Of a stretch of DNA of 64,000 nucleotides, positions 1 through 11,795 are shown one piece after another. This DNA is from Lonicera japonica (Eukaryota; Streptophyta; Magnoliopsida; Dipsacales; Caprifoliaceae): positions 36,425,226-36,489,225 of the forward strand of contig CM038467.1 in assembly GCA_021464415.1 (NCBI GenBank), written 5' to 3'. Every line of letters begins with the position of its first letter. Within the stretch, counting starts at the first letter, position 1. The notes below the pieces were generated by a model. That model did no database searches, was not told the origin of the DNA, and saw only the letters and a list, made by a program, of their open reading frames with translations. The position numbers and the translations under genes are program-made.

Positions 1-104
1 GTCTTTCTGACTATCCTTGTGGTTCGACACTTGGACTTACCAAGTATTATAACTTGACAACCTGCACTTGGGTACCTAAACACGGAAGTATTTTCGGCGC
101 GTCA
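1..104 (+). mobile_element. 3' terminal fragment of an Athila-like LTR (family A)
   Basis: The stretch ends in CGGCGCGTCA and matches the last ~100 bases of the LTRs ending at 3279 and 21196, with only a few substitutions. It enters from the left edge of the window, so the rest of that LTR lies outside. No primer site follows it, so it is either a 3' LTR or a rearranged piece. Confidence 0.8.
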
Positions 105-629
105 AATACGTAAAAAAAAATTTAATAGTAATTACATAAAACTTAAGAGACAACTATATATACAAATTAAACTTTCAAACTTAAATTTAGAAAAAAATTT
201 AAACAAATATTATAATTTGAAGATAAACATATGTACATAATAAAAATCAAAAGTCCTTTCCATAGGCAACCATGAACCACAAGCCCTTTGCCGCTTTCTG
301 CAGGCAATCATGAATTAATCGCAAGTCCTTTCCATAGGAAATCACGACTCACAAGCTCTTTCCATAGGCAATCACAAGTCAAAAGCCCTTGCTACACTCA
401 ATCACGAATTACAAGCCCTTCCTACAGGCAACCACCAACAACAAGTCCTTTTCACATGCAATTCACGTGTCCTCCCATATACCCATGATGTGCAACCCTA
501 GTAATGTCCCAACTATACAGTTAAGCAACACCAGCAATAAGGTTACCGAAACTGATCATCCAATTCAAGGTTACCATAACCATAATTAACAGGCCGGGCA
601 ATGATCACAGCAATAGCAACTGGCAATGA
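105..629. other. AT-rich stretch between LTR fragments, no gene
   Basis: The stretch starts with A/T-rich sequence and contains the short hairpin-repeat array at about 255-470. I see no coding sequence supported by a protein family. The short open frames here only translate the repeat array. Confidence 0.5.
255..470 (+). repeat. Degenerate tandem array of short inverted units (CCTTNCNAYAGG type)
   Basis: Units of roughly 30-37 bases repeat the pattern AAGYCCTTTCCATAGGCAA followed by ATCACGA-like spacer, about six times. Each unit holds a small inverted repeat (CCT...AGG). One unit, AAGCCCTTCCTACAGGCAA, closely matches a unit in the array at 62230-62505 in the Tat element's 3' region. The array may therefore be a relic of a Tat-type 3' untranslated region; that is inference. 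Confidence 0.6.
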
Positions 630-1470
630 AAAATATCATTCAAAGAAAGAATGAACTTAGGCTAGTAAGAAATACACAAGTGTATCATTTCCTCATTAGT
701 GCTTGAGATCTATGTATATAAAGCATACAAAGTCAAATCAGCATATGAAAATTATCTTACTAACTTATGAATGGTTGAAAAAGAAAGTATTAAACAATAT
801 TAACAATGGAATGAGAATTGAACTTACATAATTAATGCATTGCAAATTTCATCTTTTAGCGTTAGCAAAGAAATTTACTCCATAATAAATGTGGAGACAA
901 GACTTATAAAAGTGAACTCCATTTCTCTCTCTAAGAAAAACTATTACAAGCTCTCTATAAATTGATAAATGAGAAGTAATAAAAGGACCCCTATCCAAAA
1001 TAACAATGAAGACTATAAATAGGAGTGTTGTGTTGGATGCCAAAAATAAACAATGCTTTTTTTATTAGTTTTGGTAGATAAATCCACTATCTTGGATGCT
1101 TTTTAATCACATGAAGAATTCTACTTTCTTTTTTTAATTACATGGAGACTTCCACTTTCTTGGATACTCTTTAATCTCATGGACATGGAGACTTCCACTT
1201 TCTTGGATGCTCTTTAATCACATGAGACTTCCACTTTCTTGGATTCCTTTTATCCCATGAAAAATTCCACCATTGAATTAACTACAATATTTCTTAAAAT
1301 CTAAAGACACCAAAATAAACAAAAAATGTGCATTTTCAAGCATTGTTAAATACAAAAGTGCAACAAGATTAATTACGAAATAAGCTGACAAACCGAGTAG
1401 TTTTAGGTAAATAAATGCGTCAAACAACTCCAAAAATGAGTGTATGAATGACAATATTAAGAGTTTATCA
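630..1470 (-). mobile_element. Reversed 5' half of a family A LTR
   Basis: Read on the minus strand, the segment begins at 1470 with TGATAAACTCTTAATATTG and matches the start of the 3' LTR at 19472 for about 840 bases. The match covers the TATA-poor leader and the segment with 'GCATCCAACACAACTC'. It is the reverse-oriented partner of the forward fragment at 1661-3279. The 64-residue frame at 849-1043 is LTR sequence, not a gene. Confidence 0.8.
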
Positions 1471-1660
1471 ATATTATTTATTTATTTTTAGGTGAAAAAT
1501 TTTATTCGAGATCACCCTTCCGAGCTTATGCCCAGAAATTTGTACATTAGTCTTCGCATAAGTCCACCAAGAGGCCAACCACTACCAAGGCATCCTACTC
1601 GTTCACCTACTTCTTTCGAAATGGATAATGAGAACAATAAGTCAAATACCAGAGAGAACA
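1471..1660 (+). other. Spacer between inverted LTR arms; retroelement leader-like
   Basis: This 190-base spacer joins the two inverted LTR fragments. It encodes a short open stretch (from 1492) with RPPRGQP-like and MDNENN-like residues. This resembles the leader/gag start of an Athila-type element, but it is too short to assign. No independent gene is supported. Confidence 0.4.
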
Positions 1661-3279
1661 AACTACTTGGTTTGCCAACTTATTTCGCGATTAGTCTTGT
1701 AGCACTTTTGTATTTAACAATACTTGGAAAGGCACATTTTGTGTTTATTTTGGTGTCTTTAGATTTCAAGAAATATTGAATTTCATACAATGGTAGAATT
1801 TTTCATGGACAAAAGGAATCCAAGAAAGTGGAAGTCTCCATGTGATTAAAGAGCATCTAAGAAAGTGGAAGTCTCCATGTGATTAAAGAACATCCAAGAT
1901 AGTGGATTTATCCACCAAAGAAAAAGGCATTGTTTATTTTTGGCATCCAACACAACATTCTTATATATAGTCTTCATTGTTGCTTTGGAGAGGGGTCCAT
2001 TTATTATTTCTCATTTCTCAATATATAGAGAGCTTGTAATAATTTTTTCTAGAGAGAGAAATGGAGTTTACTTTTATAATTCTTGTCTCTACATTTATTA
2101 TGGAGTAAATTTCTTTACTAAGGCTAAAAGATAAAATTTGCAATGCATTAATTATGTAAGTTCAGTTCTCATTCCATTGTTAGTATTGTTAAATACTTTT
2201 TTGAATCATTCATATTCTCCATTTTTTCAACCATTCATAAGCTAGTAAGATAATTTTCATATGATGATTTGACTTTGTATGCTTTGTATACATAGATCTC
2301 AACCATTAATGAAGAAATGATACACTTGTATATTTCTTACTAGCCTATGTTCATTCTTTCTTTGAATGAGATACTTTTGATTGCCAAGTATGATTACTCT
2401 TTGATATTCATGGAAACACCATAAATTTGAGATTTTAATCTTTGAATACTTTAATGATATGTTTGAGTGCTTTCTACACTTTATGTGATTTTAAGACTCA
2501 TAATCTTCTTAGCTAAAGTATTGCCAAAGAGGATCTTTTAAATTTATGTCATAAACAACTTCATTAATCATTTTAAGGATTCAATTCGTATTTATCAAAT
2601 AAGTCTATATAGGACGGTTTGACCTCCACCTAGACCTCCCAATTTTAGACAAATGAAATGTTATGATTTATCGAGCTAAACTCCTTGTAGTTGGCCATTT
2701 TCATAATCAAGTCATTTGCCTAAGAAAGACTAACAATGAGTTCTTAAATGCCTAGTTTAAATTTATGACTTTTCTTTTTGTATTTTAAGTTTGAATCTTG
2801 GTTGACATTATATGGGGATGGGTTGCACTTGCTTCACACCCTTTGTCACAAGATAAAAATGAGAGATATACACTTGTGTTGATTTTTGCTTACACCCTTT
2901 CTTTATATGGCATTTATATGGGAATAGATTGCTCTTGCTCCACACCCTTTTGCTTAGAAATGGGTAAAATACTCAACACTTAGGAATTGCATTGAGAACT
3001 TTGAATGAGATTGTTTCTACTTAACTTTGCAAAACAAATGAATTCTATAATGCCTTAACCTTTTCTCATCTATTGTTAAATCATTTTAATTTTTATTGCA
3101 AGACTTTAAAATTAATCATTAAAATCAACCAATTAAATTCTCTTAACAAAACCTTGGACTCCTAATCACCACATCGTCTTTCCGACTATCTTTGTGGTTC
3201 AACACTTTAACTTACCAAGTATTATAACTTAACAACCTGCACTTGAGTACCTAAGTACGGAAGTATTTTCGGCGCGTCA
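1661..3279 (+). mobile_element. Family A LTR lacking its first ~70 bases
   Basis: From AACTACTTGGTTTGCCAAC to CGGCGCGTCA the sequence parallels the 3' LTR at 19541-21196 almost throughout. The 5' TGATAAACGC end is missing and replaced by the spacer. It is followed not by a normal primer site but by a reversed leader fragment, so this LTR has been rearranged. Small frames at 1940-2134 and 2798-2983 are LTR sequence. Confidence 0.8.
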
Positions 3280-3412
3280 AATAATAAGTAGAAAAAATAA
3301 TTTACAAAGGGAGATAATACTTACAAAGTGAATTTATGTACAAAACCCATAATCCGTCTTTTGTCGTATCCCCGGCAACGGCGCCAAAAACTTGACGCAC
3401 CGAAAATACTTC
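3280..3412 (-). mobile_element. Reversed leader with tRNA-Asp primer site and 20-base LTR tip
   Basis: On the minus strand the order is LTR terminus (…GGTGCGTCA at 3412-3393), a 6-base gap, then TGGCGCCGTTGCCGGGGA (3386-3369). The last is the complement of the 3' end of plant tRNA-Asp, the usual Athila primer. It continues into leader sequence to about 3280. Only about 20 bases of LTR remain before an abrupt junction with the forward LTR at 3413. Confidence 0.8.
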
Positions 3413-4534
3413 TGATAAACGCATAATATTGTTCTTCATTTTCCTCTTGTAAGTCTTTATTGTAAGGATGATTTCTTCTTTTATAATATTTGTTTTTGCT
3501 TCCATTATGGAGTAGTCTTTTACTAAGGGTACGGAGGTTAATCGCGATATAATTTTCGGTAATTAATTTCTCAATCCATGTTTAAAGTTTGTTAAATATT
3601 TGTGAATCATTTTCCTTTCGAAATCCTTCATTCTACAAGCTTTCTAGGTATTTTCATTGTTCGATTAGACTTTTCATGCCTTGTATGCTTAGTGCTTGTT
3701 GATTAATGAAAATACAACATATTCACATGGTTCTAAGAAGCTTGAAATTCACTTCCCCATCTATGGATTTTTGTTCCTCGTTGTAGAGATCACAAAGAGT
3801 TCTTAAATTCCATAGATGATTTATAAAATTGTTAATTTAGTTTTTACATTGCTTTTTGATATTTTGAGTGCTTTGTACACGTTATGTGTTATCTAGACTC
3901 ATTATCGTCTTTTTAAAGTAAGAATTGGCTAGTTGGTGATTTTATTCCATAAACTTCGTTACGTATCATTGTGATGATTTGCTGCATAATTTTCATTCTT
4001 TTAAACCATGAGATTTCACACACATGCTTATCATAAAACCTTGTTTTGATGAGAATACCATCTCTCTCTCGGATTAGCCTCAATGGAAATGAGTTGCCTA
4101 GTTTCGCACCCTTGGCTAAGAGATAGATATGACATTCCCACCTTTGGTGGAAGTTCATGATATTCTCTCTTGATATAGCTTTAACCCGGGAATGAGTTGC
4201 CTGGCTTCGCACCCTTTGCTATTGAGAGTTATCACAACCTTCTCCATTCATGGCAACTTTGTGTGAAATGTATGTATGAGATTGCAATTAACGTCTATCG
4301 TATCGTAGCTAACCTCCACCTACCTTAGTGCCTTCTTATTAAGTTTCACAACCGATTTACATTTTTGTTGACTTACAACAAATCCAACTTACAAAAATCT
4401 GAAAACCATTTAATCCGTAATCCATTCCACTCCTTTTCATTATCCCTATGGTTCGACACTCGGACTTCCGAGACTTTATTACAACTTGACGAGCCTACAC
4501 TTGGCTATAACAACGCGATATTCACGGCGCGTCA
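3413..4534 (+). mobile_element. 5' LTR of the outer Athila-like element (diverged, 1.1 kb)
   Basis: The segment begins TGATAAACGCATAATATTG and ends CACGGCGCGTCA, directly followed by a primer site. It is related to the family A LTRs, but is internally shorter (about 1122 against 1725 bases) and clearly more diverged. It is therefore not an obvious twin of the 3' LTR at 19472-21196. The 99-residue minus frame at 3913-4212 is LTR sequence. Confidence 0.75.
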
Positions 4535-4540
4535 AGTTTT

Positions 4541-4558
4541 TGGCGCCGTTGCCGGGGA
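4541..4558 (+). other. Primer-binding site, tRNA-Asp type (outer element)
   Basis: TGGCGCCGTTGCCGGGGA lies six bases after the LTR end at 4534. It is complementary to the acceptor end of plant tRNA-Asp including CCA, the primer typical of the Athila lineage. Confidence 0.85.
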
Positions 4559-4761
4559 TTAAGGCAAAATGCGGATCTCGGGTTTTGTATAAAACCATTC
4601 TCTGTGAGTATCTCTCATTTTATTAATTTATTTTTCTCCCTTATTCTTGTTTTATTTTGTAGATTTCCTAAGGAGCGATTCGAATCGTTTTCCAAGCCCA
4701 TGCAAGGCGATTGTTCGTGGATATTCAAATTAGCCCTCCCACATCTTCAAGAATGGCAAAC
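4559..4761 (+). other. Outer element leader, cut by the inner insertion
   Basis: About 200 bases of internal sequence follow the primer site. A weak open stretch (4604 onward) has no recognisable domain. The sequence stops at the inner LTR start (4762) and the outer element resumes at 16721 inside integrase, so several kilobases of gag-pol are missing between the two sides. Confidence 0.55.
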
Positions 4762-6338
4762 TGATAAGCACGCAAAACTGTTATTTTTAATTCCCCAAAT
4801 GCCGAAATTTAAGTGTCAAAAATTGCATTATGTTATCTAATGTTGACATTTAGTTGTTTTGTAGGTTCTTGTCTCAATTGATATAATTAAATACTTAACT
4901 TTGTTGAATATGTGAGACATGAGACTTAAAGTTGCTCGGATAGTTTTTAAAGCATAACTTTTTGCTCAGAACTCCGACTCATGCGTTTCTTGAGCCTAAA
5001 ATTAAGAGAATTTCGAGAGCTACAACTTTCCAGTTTAACACTTTTCCAAATTCGGTCATCTTCAGATCCGAAATTGCAATGCAAAATTCCGGCAGCAAAA
5101 GAAAAAAAGAGAGAGAAAATATCTCAAAAGTGTGTGTGCCCACTCTCATATTTTTAATCACTCAACCCATAACCCAACACTCACTTACCTAGGACAATGT
5201 CCACATTATTCTCTTACACACCCCACTCTCTAGAAAAAGCCTATTTCTCTTACACCCCCTCACCCATTGTCTACTTTCATCATTGATAGTTTCCTCTCTC
5301 ATTTTCACACATATATTCATTCATTGTTGGCCAAGAGAAAAAAAAGACACCACGAGAGTTTTGGAAGGAAAGCAAGAGAGCTTTTTCTAGAGAGCTTGTT
5401 GTAGAGAGAGAAAATATTTGAGTGCTACATATTTTTCTTCTTCTTGTATTATTGTTTCATTTTGTTGAAGAAGACAATATTGTAGAGTGTTGAGAGAAAT
5501 TCTTTTACTCACATATTTGGAGATATTTAAGGAGCTATTTTATTATTTATTTTGTTCTTCTATCTTTATGGAAGGCTAATCTCCCTTTCAAGGGGAGAGA
5601 TGAAGCCTCATTTTTATTTATGATTTAGAGTTTTATAATATTGCATAAATATACTCATTTGTGATTTTTCTTAAATAAGATCTTTGGATCACTCTACATA
5701 CCATAGGTGATCCCATTTTGGTTTTTATACTTGACTTAAGAGATGAGCTACATACCATAGGATTTTCTTAAGTTCATTTTATTTTCCAAATTTATCTTCT
5801 AGTTCTTTAATGTTAATGTAAGTGAGTGACAACCTTGTATTATTATTATTTCTAAAAGAAGAAAATATAGAACTTGAAAGGAAAAATCTCTTATAAACAA
5901 ATAAATTGTCAAATACTATTTGATTAGCTTTTGGGTTCACTCTACATACCATAGGTGATTCCATTTAATCAAACTAGTATAGAATTTATTTTGGGTATAT
6001 ATGTGCAATAATATATTATTCTAGATCCATTGATAATTTGGTGGTGGATTCTTAACTCTTGAAATCCCTACACTTTATTTCTCCAAAACAACTTTCTCTA
6101 CTCTCATTACATTTTATTAGTATTAAAATTATTCTCAAGAAAAGTAAGCATTTATAAAAGATAAAAAATGGTTTTTATTCTAAATCTATTATTTTCTCAA
6201 CTTTGTTTTCATTGATTCATAAACAACTCCCGTGGATTTGACCGCTTACTACTACTATCTACGTTACGAATATATTTTGTAGGTACATAAGGGTTTTTGA
6301 TCAAGCTATTTTTAGCGACGAAGATAGCTTCCTATCAA
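4762..6338 (+). mobile_element. 5' LTR of the inner Athila element
   Basis: It starts TGATAAGCACGCAAAACTG and ends ATAGCTTCCTATCA, and pairs with 15143-16720. Differences between the two LTRs concentrate in the first ~640 bases. Inside are degenerate copies of TACATACCATAGGTGAT (near 5696, 5749 and 5945). The 61-residue frame at 5779-5964 is repeated identically in the 3' LTR and is not a gene. Confidence 0.9.
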
Positions 6339-6339
6339 A

Positions 6340-6357
6340 TGGCGCCGTTGCCGGGGA
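6340..6357 (+). other. Primer-binding site, tRNA-Asp type (inner element)
   Basis: TGGCGCCGTTGCCGGGGA begins two bases after the LTR end at 6338 and is complementary to the 3' end of plant tRNA-Asp. Confidence 0.9.
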
Positions 6358-7345
6358 GTTGACGCCAATGAAAATGACGTGAGACTTTTTGAGATTTGTT
6401 AGATTTAGTTGTAATTATTCGATTTGGTTGTAAAAATTAATTTTTTTTTTTGGACTGTTTAAAAATTGTAATATTATATTTTGCCCAGATGGTGTTCTTA
6501 TTAAAAAAATGGTGTTCTGGGACAAAAAAAAAAAAAAAAAAAAAAAAATTGCAAAAGGGAAACTGGACAAAATAGAGATTGCATTTTTGGAAGAAAAAAA
6601 AAAGAAGAGAAGACTTGAAGACTCTCTATTTTGGGTCAGTAGGACTCTCGGGGACGACTGAAATTTAGGAGAAATTTCCCCTGATCGACTCAACCGAATC
6701 ATCACCCCGCTTGCGGGAGGTACATTTTTTATCACTCGCGAATCTCCTGTCAGCGAGTCAATTCCTATGTGCTCTAATTGCTATGTGTTTATTTTTTAGC
6801 ACATTTATTTTGAATGGTGAATGATGAATAATTGGACCTAAAGCCTAGCCCGGCTATTAAAACGAGTTGGGATTTCATCACCCACTCAATCGCTTATCCA
6901 TTTGCTTGTGATCCTAAGCTGTCATTAATTAAAATCAACTCACTAGCAAGCCAAATAGGATTCGGTGTTCATAGGACCTCTAAAGAAAAGAAGCGATCGG
7001 TAGCCACTCCAGTGAGCTCTTCCAAGCCTATGGTAGATTGACTAGTTGGTATTTAAGTGGTGCCTTTGTGACCCTCCAACATATTAGTCCTTTGGCCCTG
7101 ATTTGGGAGAATTTAATTGGTAAGCTTCTCGAACAATTTTTATTGTTCGTTTCGATCAAATCTGGACAAGAGTAGGAGCATAAAATTTTCAATCAGGTGG
7201 TGTCCAAGAGCTCGCGCTTTCCCACCCGCAAATAATTAAAATTGACTACCCTTTCACTAAATTGAAGATAAGAATTGGTTATATGCTATCTAGGAATTCT
7301 TTCGTTTATTAGTGTACGTCAACCAATTAGGATTGTAGTCATTTT
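6358..7345 (+). other. Untranslated leader of the inner Athila element
   Basis: This ~1 kb stretch between primer site and gag holds an A-run of about 25 bases near 6523-6547. The open minus-strand stretch at 6415-6735 only reflects that A/T run. The short plus frame at 6832-7041 has no recognisable domain. Long leaders are usual in Athila elements. Confidence 0.6.
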
Positions 7346-9585
7346 GTGTCCTATTTTCTTGAACCACCCATCTATTCTTTTTGGAAAGTCAAAATTTCAC
7401 AATATTTATCTCATGGGATGCGAAAGTCCAAAAGGCTACTGAACCGATCACGTAGCAATTCAACTCTTGATTCACGAGATACGGATCTCTGTGATCTTAT
7501 AGTTGACCTCACCCCATTTTCCATAGTCTCGAGTCCAAGTTCACCCACATCTCCCATCGTTCAAATTCCCCATCCGAAAATGGCGGAAGAACGTCCATTG
7601 AAGGACTACTTTGCTCCTATCACTGCAAATCCTCCATCTTGTATTGTCCTCCCGGCTACTACAACTACTCATTTTGAAATTCGTCCGGCGACGATTTCAA
7701 TGTTACCCAGTTTTCATGGCTTAGACCGAGAAAGTCCATACCCTCACTTGGGAAAATTTCTCAATGTCTGTGCAACCTTTAAGAACCAAAATCTAAATGA
7801 TGAGAATGTTCGGTTAAGGTTGTTCCCTTTCTCCTTCATGACAAAGCTTCTTTGTGGCTTAATTCTTTGCCACAAGATTCAATTTGCTCATGGGATCAAT
7901 TGGCCAAAAAGTTCATGTCTAAATTCTACCCAATGAATCGGACAAATGAAATGCGTCAGTCTATCCAAGATTTTCGTCAGAAAGACAATGAACAATTTTA
8001 TGAAGCATGGGATAGATTTCAAGATTTCATTATCAAATGCCCTCATCACGGCATTGATAAAAGTCGTCTAGTCCAATGTTTTTATAATGGTCTCAATCCC
8101 ACTTCTCGTAACATGATAGAGTCCATGCACAAGGGAAAGTTCATGCACCTCACTCCCACTGAAGCCTACACATTTTTAACTGAATTAGGAGAAGATTCAC
8201 AACAGTGGGATGCTTCTAATGAATTTTCTAGGTCTGACCCAAGTCTTAGAACTGGTGCTAGGTATGAAATCAAGAGTGACCCAGAGTTAAAGAATTTGAT
8301 GCAAGGTTTCAACCAAGGTTTAACAGCTTTGACCAAAACAGTTGAGGCTTTAGCTGTTCAATGCAAAAGCAAACTGTTGAACCTACTCCAAGTCATGAGT
8401 GTCCATAGTGAGCCCAACACATTTCCATGCACTGTTTGTTCTAGTGTACAACATACCGCTCACTCATGCCCAACCTTCTTTCCTGAACCTGAGCCAATTA
8501 TGGAACAAGCCTTTGAGTTCAACAACTTTAGGAAACCCAATCCGGCTAGTTTCAGCCAGACATACAATTCTGAGTGGAGGAACCATCCTAACTTCTCTTG
8601 GAAACAAGATCAATCTTCGAATCCGCAGCATTTGCAACCTCAAGTTAGTGGTCCTCTTGGTTTCCAAGCCCAAGCTAGGCAGAACCCAAACCAGTTTCCA
8701 AATGATAGCCATCGTTTTTCACATCAAAATGGAAACCATTCAGGAAATCAATAGATTGTCCATTCATCTAGTCATTCTTATGGTTCTGCGCCTCAGTTAA
8801 GTGCTAGTAGAGAGTTGGTTTCTCAACTTCCATATGCTGCCCCTCAACAGCAATCAAAATCAGCTCTCGAAGACCTTATGTTGCAAATTCTCACGCAGCA
8901 GCAACAAACTCTTAATGCCCATACACAAAGCACCTCTCAAGCAATCCAACAAATGCAACAATAGTTGAGTCAATTGACTGCTGAGAGAGACAAGGGTAAA
9001 TTCCCTAGTCAACCAATTACTAATCCAAAAGGTAATAGCAAAGAGCCTGTGTATGAGGTTGGTTCCTTTTCTGGTCAAGACCAATTTCAAGGTGAGTTGA
9101 AGTCTGTCACCACCTTAAGATCAGGACGACAAATTGATAATCATGTTGAAATGCTTAATGATTCCATTGAGAATGATACATCTGTCATACCCAAATTCCC
9201 TCCTAGTGAACCAGAAGTTGTGGTTCAAGATACAAATTTGTCGAAGGAGAATTCCAAAGTTTCACTCAAGAAAAAAGAAATGACTCAACCTAAGGAAACA
9301 ATTTATGTGCCTCGGGCACCCTTTCCTGATAGGTTAGCATTGACCACCAAAGCGAAGCACTTTGATGAGATTAAGGAAGTGTTCCAAAATGTTCATATCA
9401 ATATTCCTTTCCTTACTGCCATCAAGCAAATCCCTTCGTATGCTAAGTTCTTGAAAGATTTGTGTATTGTCAAGCGGAGGACAAATGTCCCACATGATGC
9501 TTTCATAGCCGAACACGCTACATCTGTCATTCAGCAAAACACTGTTGTCAAATACAAAGATCCTGGTCGTCCTATGATCCCATGA
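7346..9585 (+). pseudogene. gag: gag of the inner Athila element, broken
   Basis: Gag forms the capsid-like particle in the cytoplasm. The capsid-like part runs from about 7690 (the FEIRPA region) through AWLNSL-like and WDQLAKKF residues to TEAYTFL. A frameshift lies near 7838, since the reading moves from the frame starting at 7346 to the frame of 7852. A CxxC...HSC cluster near 8430 may be the remnant zinc knuckle. The Q/N-rich tail is cut by TAG at 8752-8754 and 8962-8964, and TGA at 9583-9585 ends the frame. Likely start codons are 7346, 7418 or 7580. The Athila hallmark stretch IKQIPSYAKFLKDLC is intact at about 9424. Confidence 0.85.
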
Positions 9586-10070
9586 AAATTAGGTAACAAG
9601 TATTCAAGTCACGCGTTACTTGATTTAGGAGCCAGTGTCAATTTGTTACCATATTCTCTCTACCAAGAGTTGGGCTTGCAAGATATGAAGCCCACTCGAG
9701 TCACTCTGCAATTGGCAGATTGTTATGTTCAAAGTCCCCCGAGGAATTATTGAGGATGTTTTGGTTAAGGTATCTGACTTTTATTATCCAGTTGATTTCA
9801 TAGTTCTAGACACCCAGCCCTCTGATGAAAACTCCATCCCGATCATTTTGGGACGTCCTTTTCTTGCCACTTCAAATGCGCTCATTAACTGTAGGAATGG
9901 GTCTATGACTCTTACCTTTGGTAATTTGACAGTGGAAGTCAATATTTTTCAACTCATGAAACAACCATCTGATGTTGAAATGGTAGAAGAAGTGTGTGTT
10001 CAACCAAAACAATCGATAGTCTTGTTCAAGAAATGGTGGACCATTCTTATCTTGATGACCCTATCCAACA
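9586..10070 (+). pseudogene. Aspartic protease region of the inner Athila element, broken
   Basis: The retroviral-type aspartic protease matures Gag-Pol. The catalytic region LLDLGASVNLLPY is read just after the TGA at 9583, in the gag frame. The frame then ends at 9720 and the continuation PRGIIEDVLVKV...FIVLD...IPIILGRPFLAT runs one frame over from 9725, so a frameshift separates the catalytic Asp from the flap and ILGRPFL motif. A second frame change near 10015 leads into the RT frame. Order and motifs match Athila protease. Confidence 0.85.
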
Positions 10071-11795
10071 ATGTCTAATTTTCTTGAATCAGATTTTGAT
10101 TTAGATGATGCCATGGATAGTGTCAATTCTTTGTTAGACTCCACCACTTTGATAGACATTGATAAATGGATCACTGAGAATGAAACTATTTGGACAGATT
10201 GCTTTGAATCTCTTCATCTCGAACCAATTCTTGGTATAGATACTGGCCCTAACAGTGTGGCTAAGTCTGATTGCGAGTCGATGCTTGCAACTATACCTGA
10301 AACTAAGTTCACCAATGTTCAGGATTCACAAAAAAGTTTGGACCTAAAGCCATTGCCTTCTGAGTTGAAATATGTCCATTTAGGTTCAAATCAAACTTAT
10401 CCAGTCATCATTGCCTCCGACTTGACTTCCGAGCAAGAAGTAAATCTAGTCGATGTTCTAAGAAAGCACAAATCTGCCTTGGGTTGGAACATATCTGACC
10501 TTAGAGGTATCAGTCCGAATATTTGTAGTCATCGCATATATCTGGAAGATGGTGCAAAAACTTCTCGTGAGCCACAACGTCGATTGAACCCAGTCATGAA
10601 AGAGGTTGTTCGATCAGAAGTCCTTAAGTTGCTTGATGTAGGAATCATATACCCTATCTCTGACAACAAATGGGTCAGCCCAATTCATGTTGTTCCAAAG
10701 AAATCTGGTGTCACTGTTGTAAAAAATAGTGATAATGAGCTAGTCCCAACCAGAATCTCGACTGGATGGCGTGTCTGTATTGATTACCGAAAGCTAAATA
10801 GTGTCACAAGGAAAGATCATTTTCCTCTTCCTTTCATAGACCAAATGCTTGAGCGACTTGCTGAACATTCTTTTTATTGTTTCCTAGATGGATATTCTGG
10901 GTACAATCAAATTCCCATCGATCCTCAAGACCAAGAAAAAACTACTTTCACATGTCCATTTGGCACATTTGCCTATTCACGCATGCCATTCGGCTTGTGC
11001 AACGCACCTGCGACTTTTCAAAGGTTTATGATGAGTATTTTCAGTGACATGGTAGAACGATTCTTAGAGGTCTTTATGGATGATTTCTCCGTGTATGGCT
11101 CATCCTTTGACCAATGCCTTTTTCATCTGACCATGGTGTTAGAACGATGCCAAGAAAAGAATTTAGTTCTTAATTGGGAAAAATGCCATTTCATGGTAAA
11201 AAAGGGTATTGTTTTGGGACATGTAATCTCTTGCAAAGGTATTGAGGTCGATAAGGCAAAGGTTGATTTAATCTCCTCTTTACCAGCTCCTAGGTCAATT
11301 AAGGACATCCGTTCCTTTTTAGGGCATGCCGGTTTTTATCGGCGATTTATCAAGGATTTTTCTAAGATAGCCCGACCTTTGACTAATCTTCTTTCGAAAG
11401 ACGTGCCTTTTGTCTTCAATGAAGCTTGTTTCACTGCTTTTGAGCGTCTTAAATCCGAGTTGATCTCAGCTCCGATTATTCGACCTCCTGATTGGGATCT
11501 CCCGTTTGAAATCATGTGCGATGCATCTGATTATGCCATTGGGGTTGTTTTGGGGCAGAGAGTTAATAAACGTTCTCATGTGATTCATTATGCTAGCAAA
11601 ACTCTTAATCCAACCCAACTCAATTACAGAACGACTGAGAAAGAATTGTTGGCGGTTGTCTTTGCCCTCGATAAATTTCGTGCATACCTTCTTGGATCTC
11701 CAGTCACTGTATACTCTGATCATTCGGCATTAAGGTACCTTCTAAGCAAAAAGGATGCCAAATCTCGCCTCATCCGTTGGATCCTCTTGCTCTAA
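10071..11795 (+). pseudogene. pol: Reverse transcriptase-RNase H of the inner Athila element
   Basis: Reverse transcriptase copies genomic RNA; RNase H removes the template. The frame starts in the protease-RT linker. RT is clear from about residue 155: [23 protein letters not shown], the SGYNQI stretch, [13 protein letters not shown] and the active site FMDD (11073-11084). RNase H follows with [10 protein letters not shown] and [12 protein letters not shown], and [10 protein letters not shown] carries a catalytic Asp. A TAA at 11793-11795 interrupts RNase H near its end; the same frame continues into integrase. RT itself is uninterrupted for 1.7 kb, so this element decayed less than the outer one. 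Confidence 0.9.

Noticed and set aside
849..2134. Two similar 64-residue frames on opposite strands (849-1043 and 1940-2134)
   Set aside because: They are the same LTR segment in the two inverted copies, and a third LTR copy near 19855 has lost the frame. There is no protein family match.
3369..3386. tRNA-Asp gene fragments at the TGGCGCCGTTGCCGGGGA sites
   Set aside because: Only the 18 bases complementary to the tRNA end are present next to LTR ends; they are primer sites.
6415..6735. 106-residue minus frame with long Phe runs
   Set aside because: It translates the homopolymer A-run in the Athila leader.
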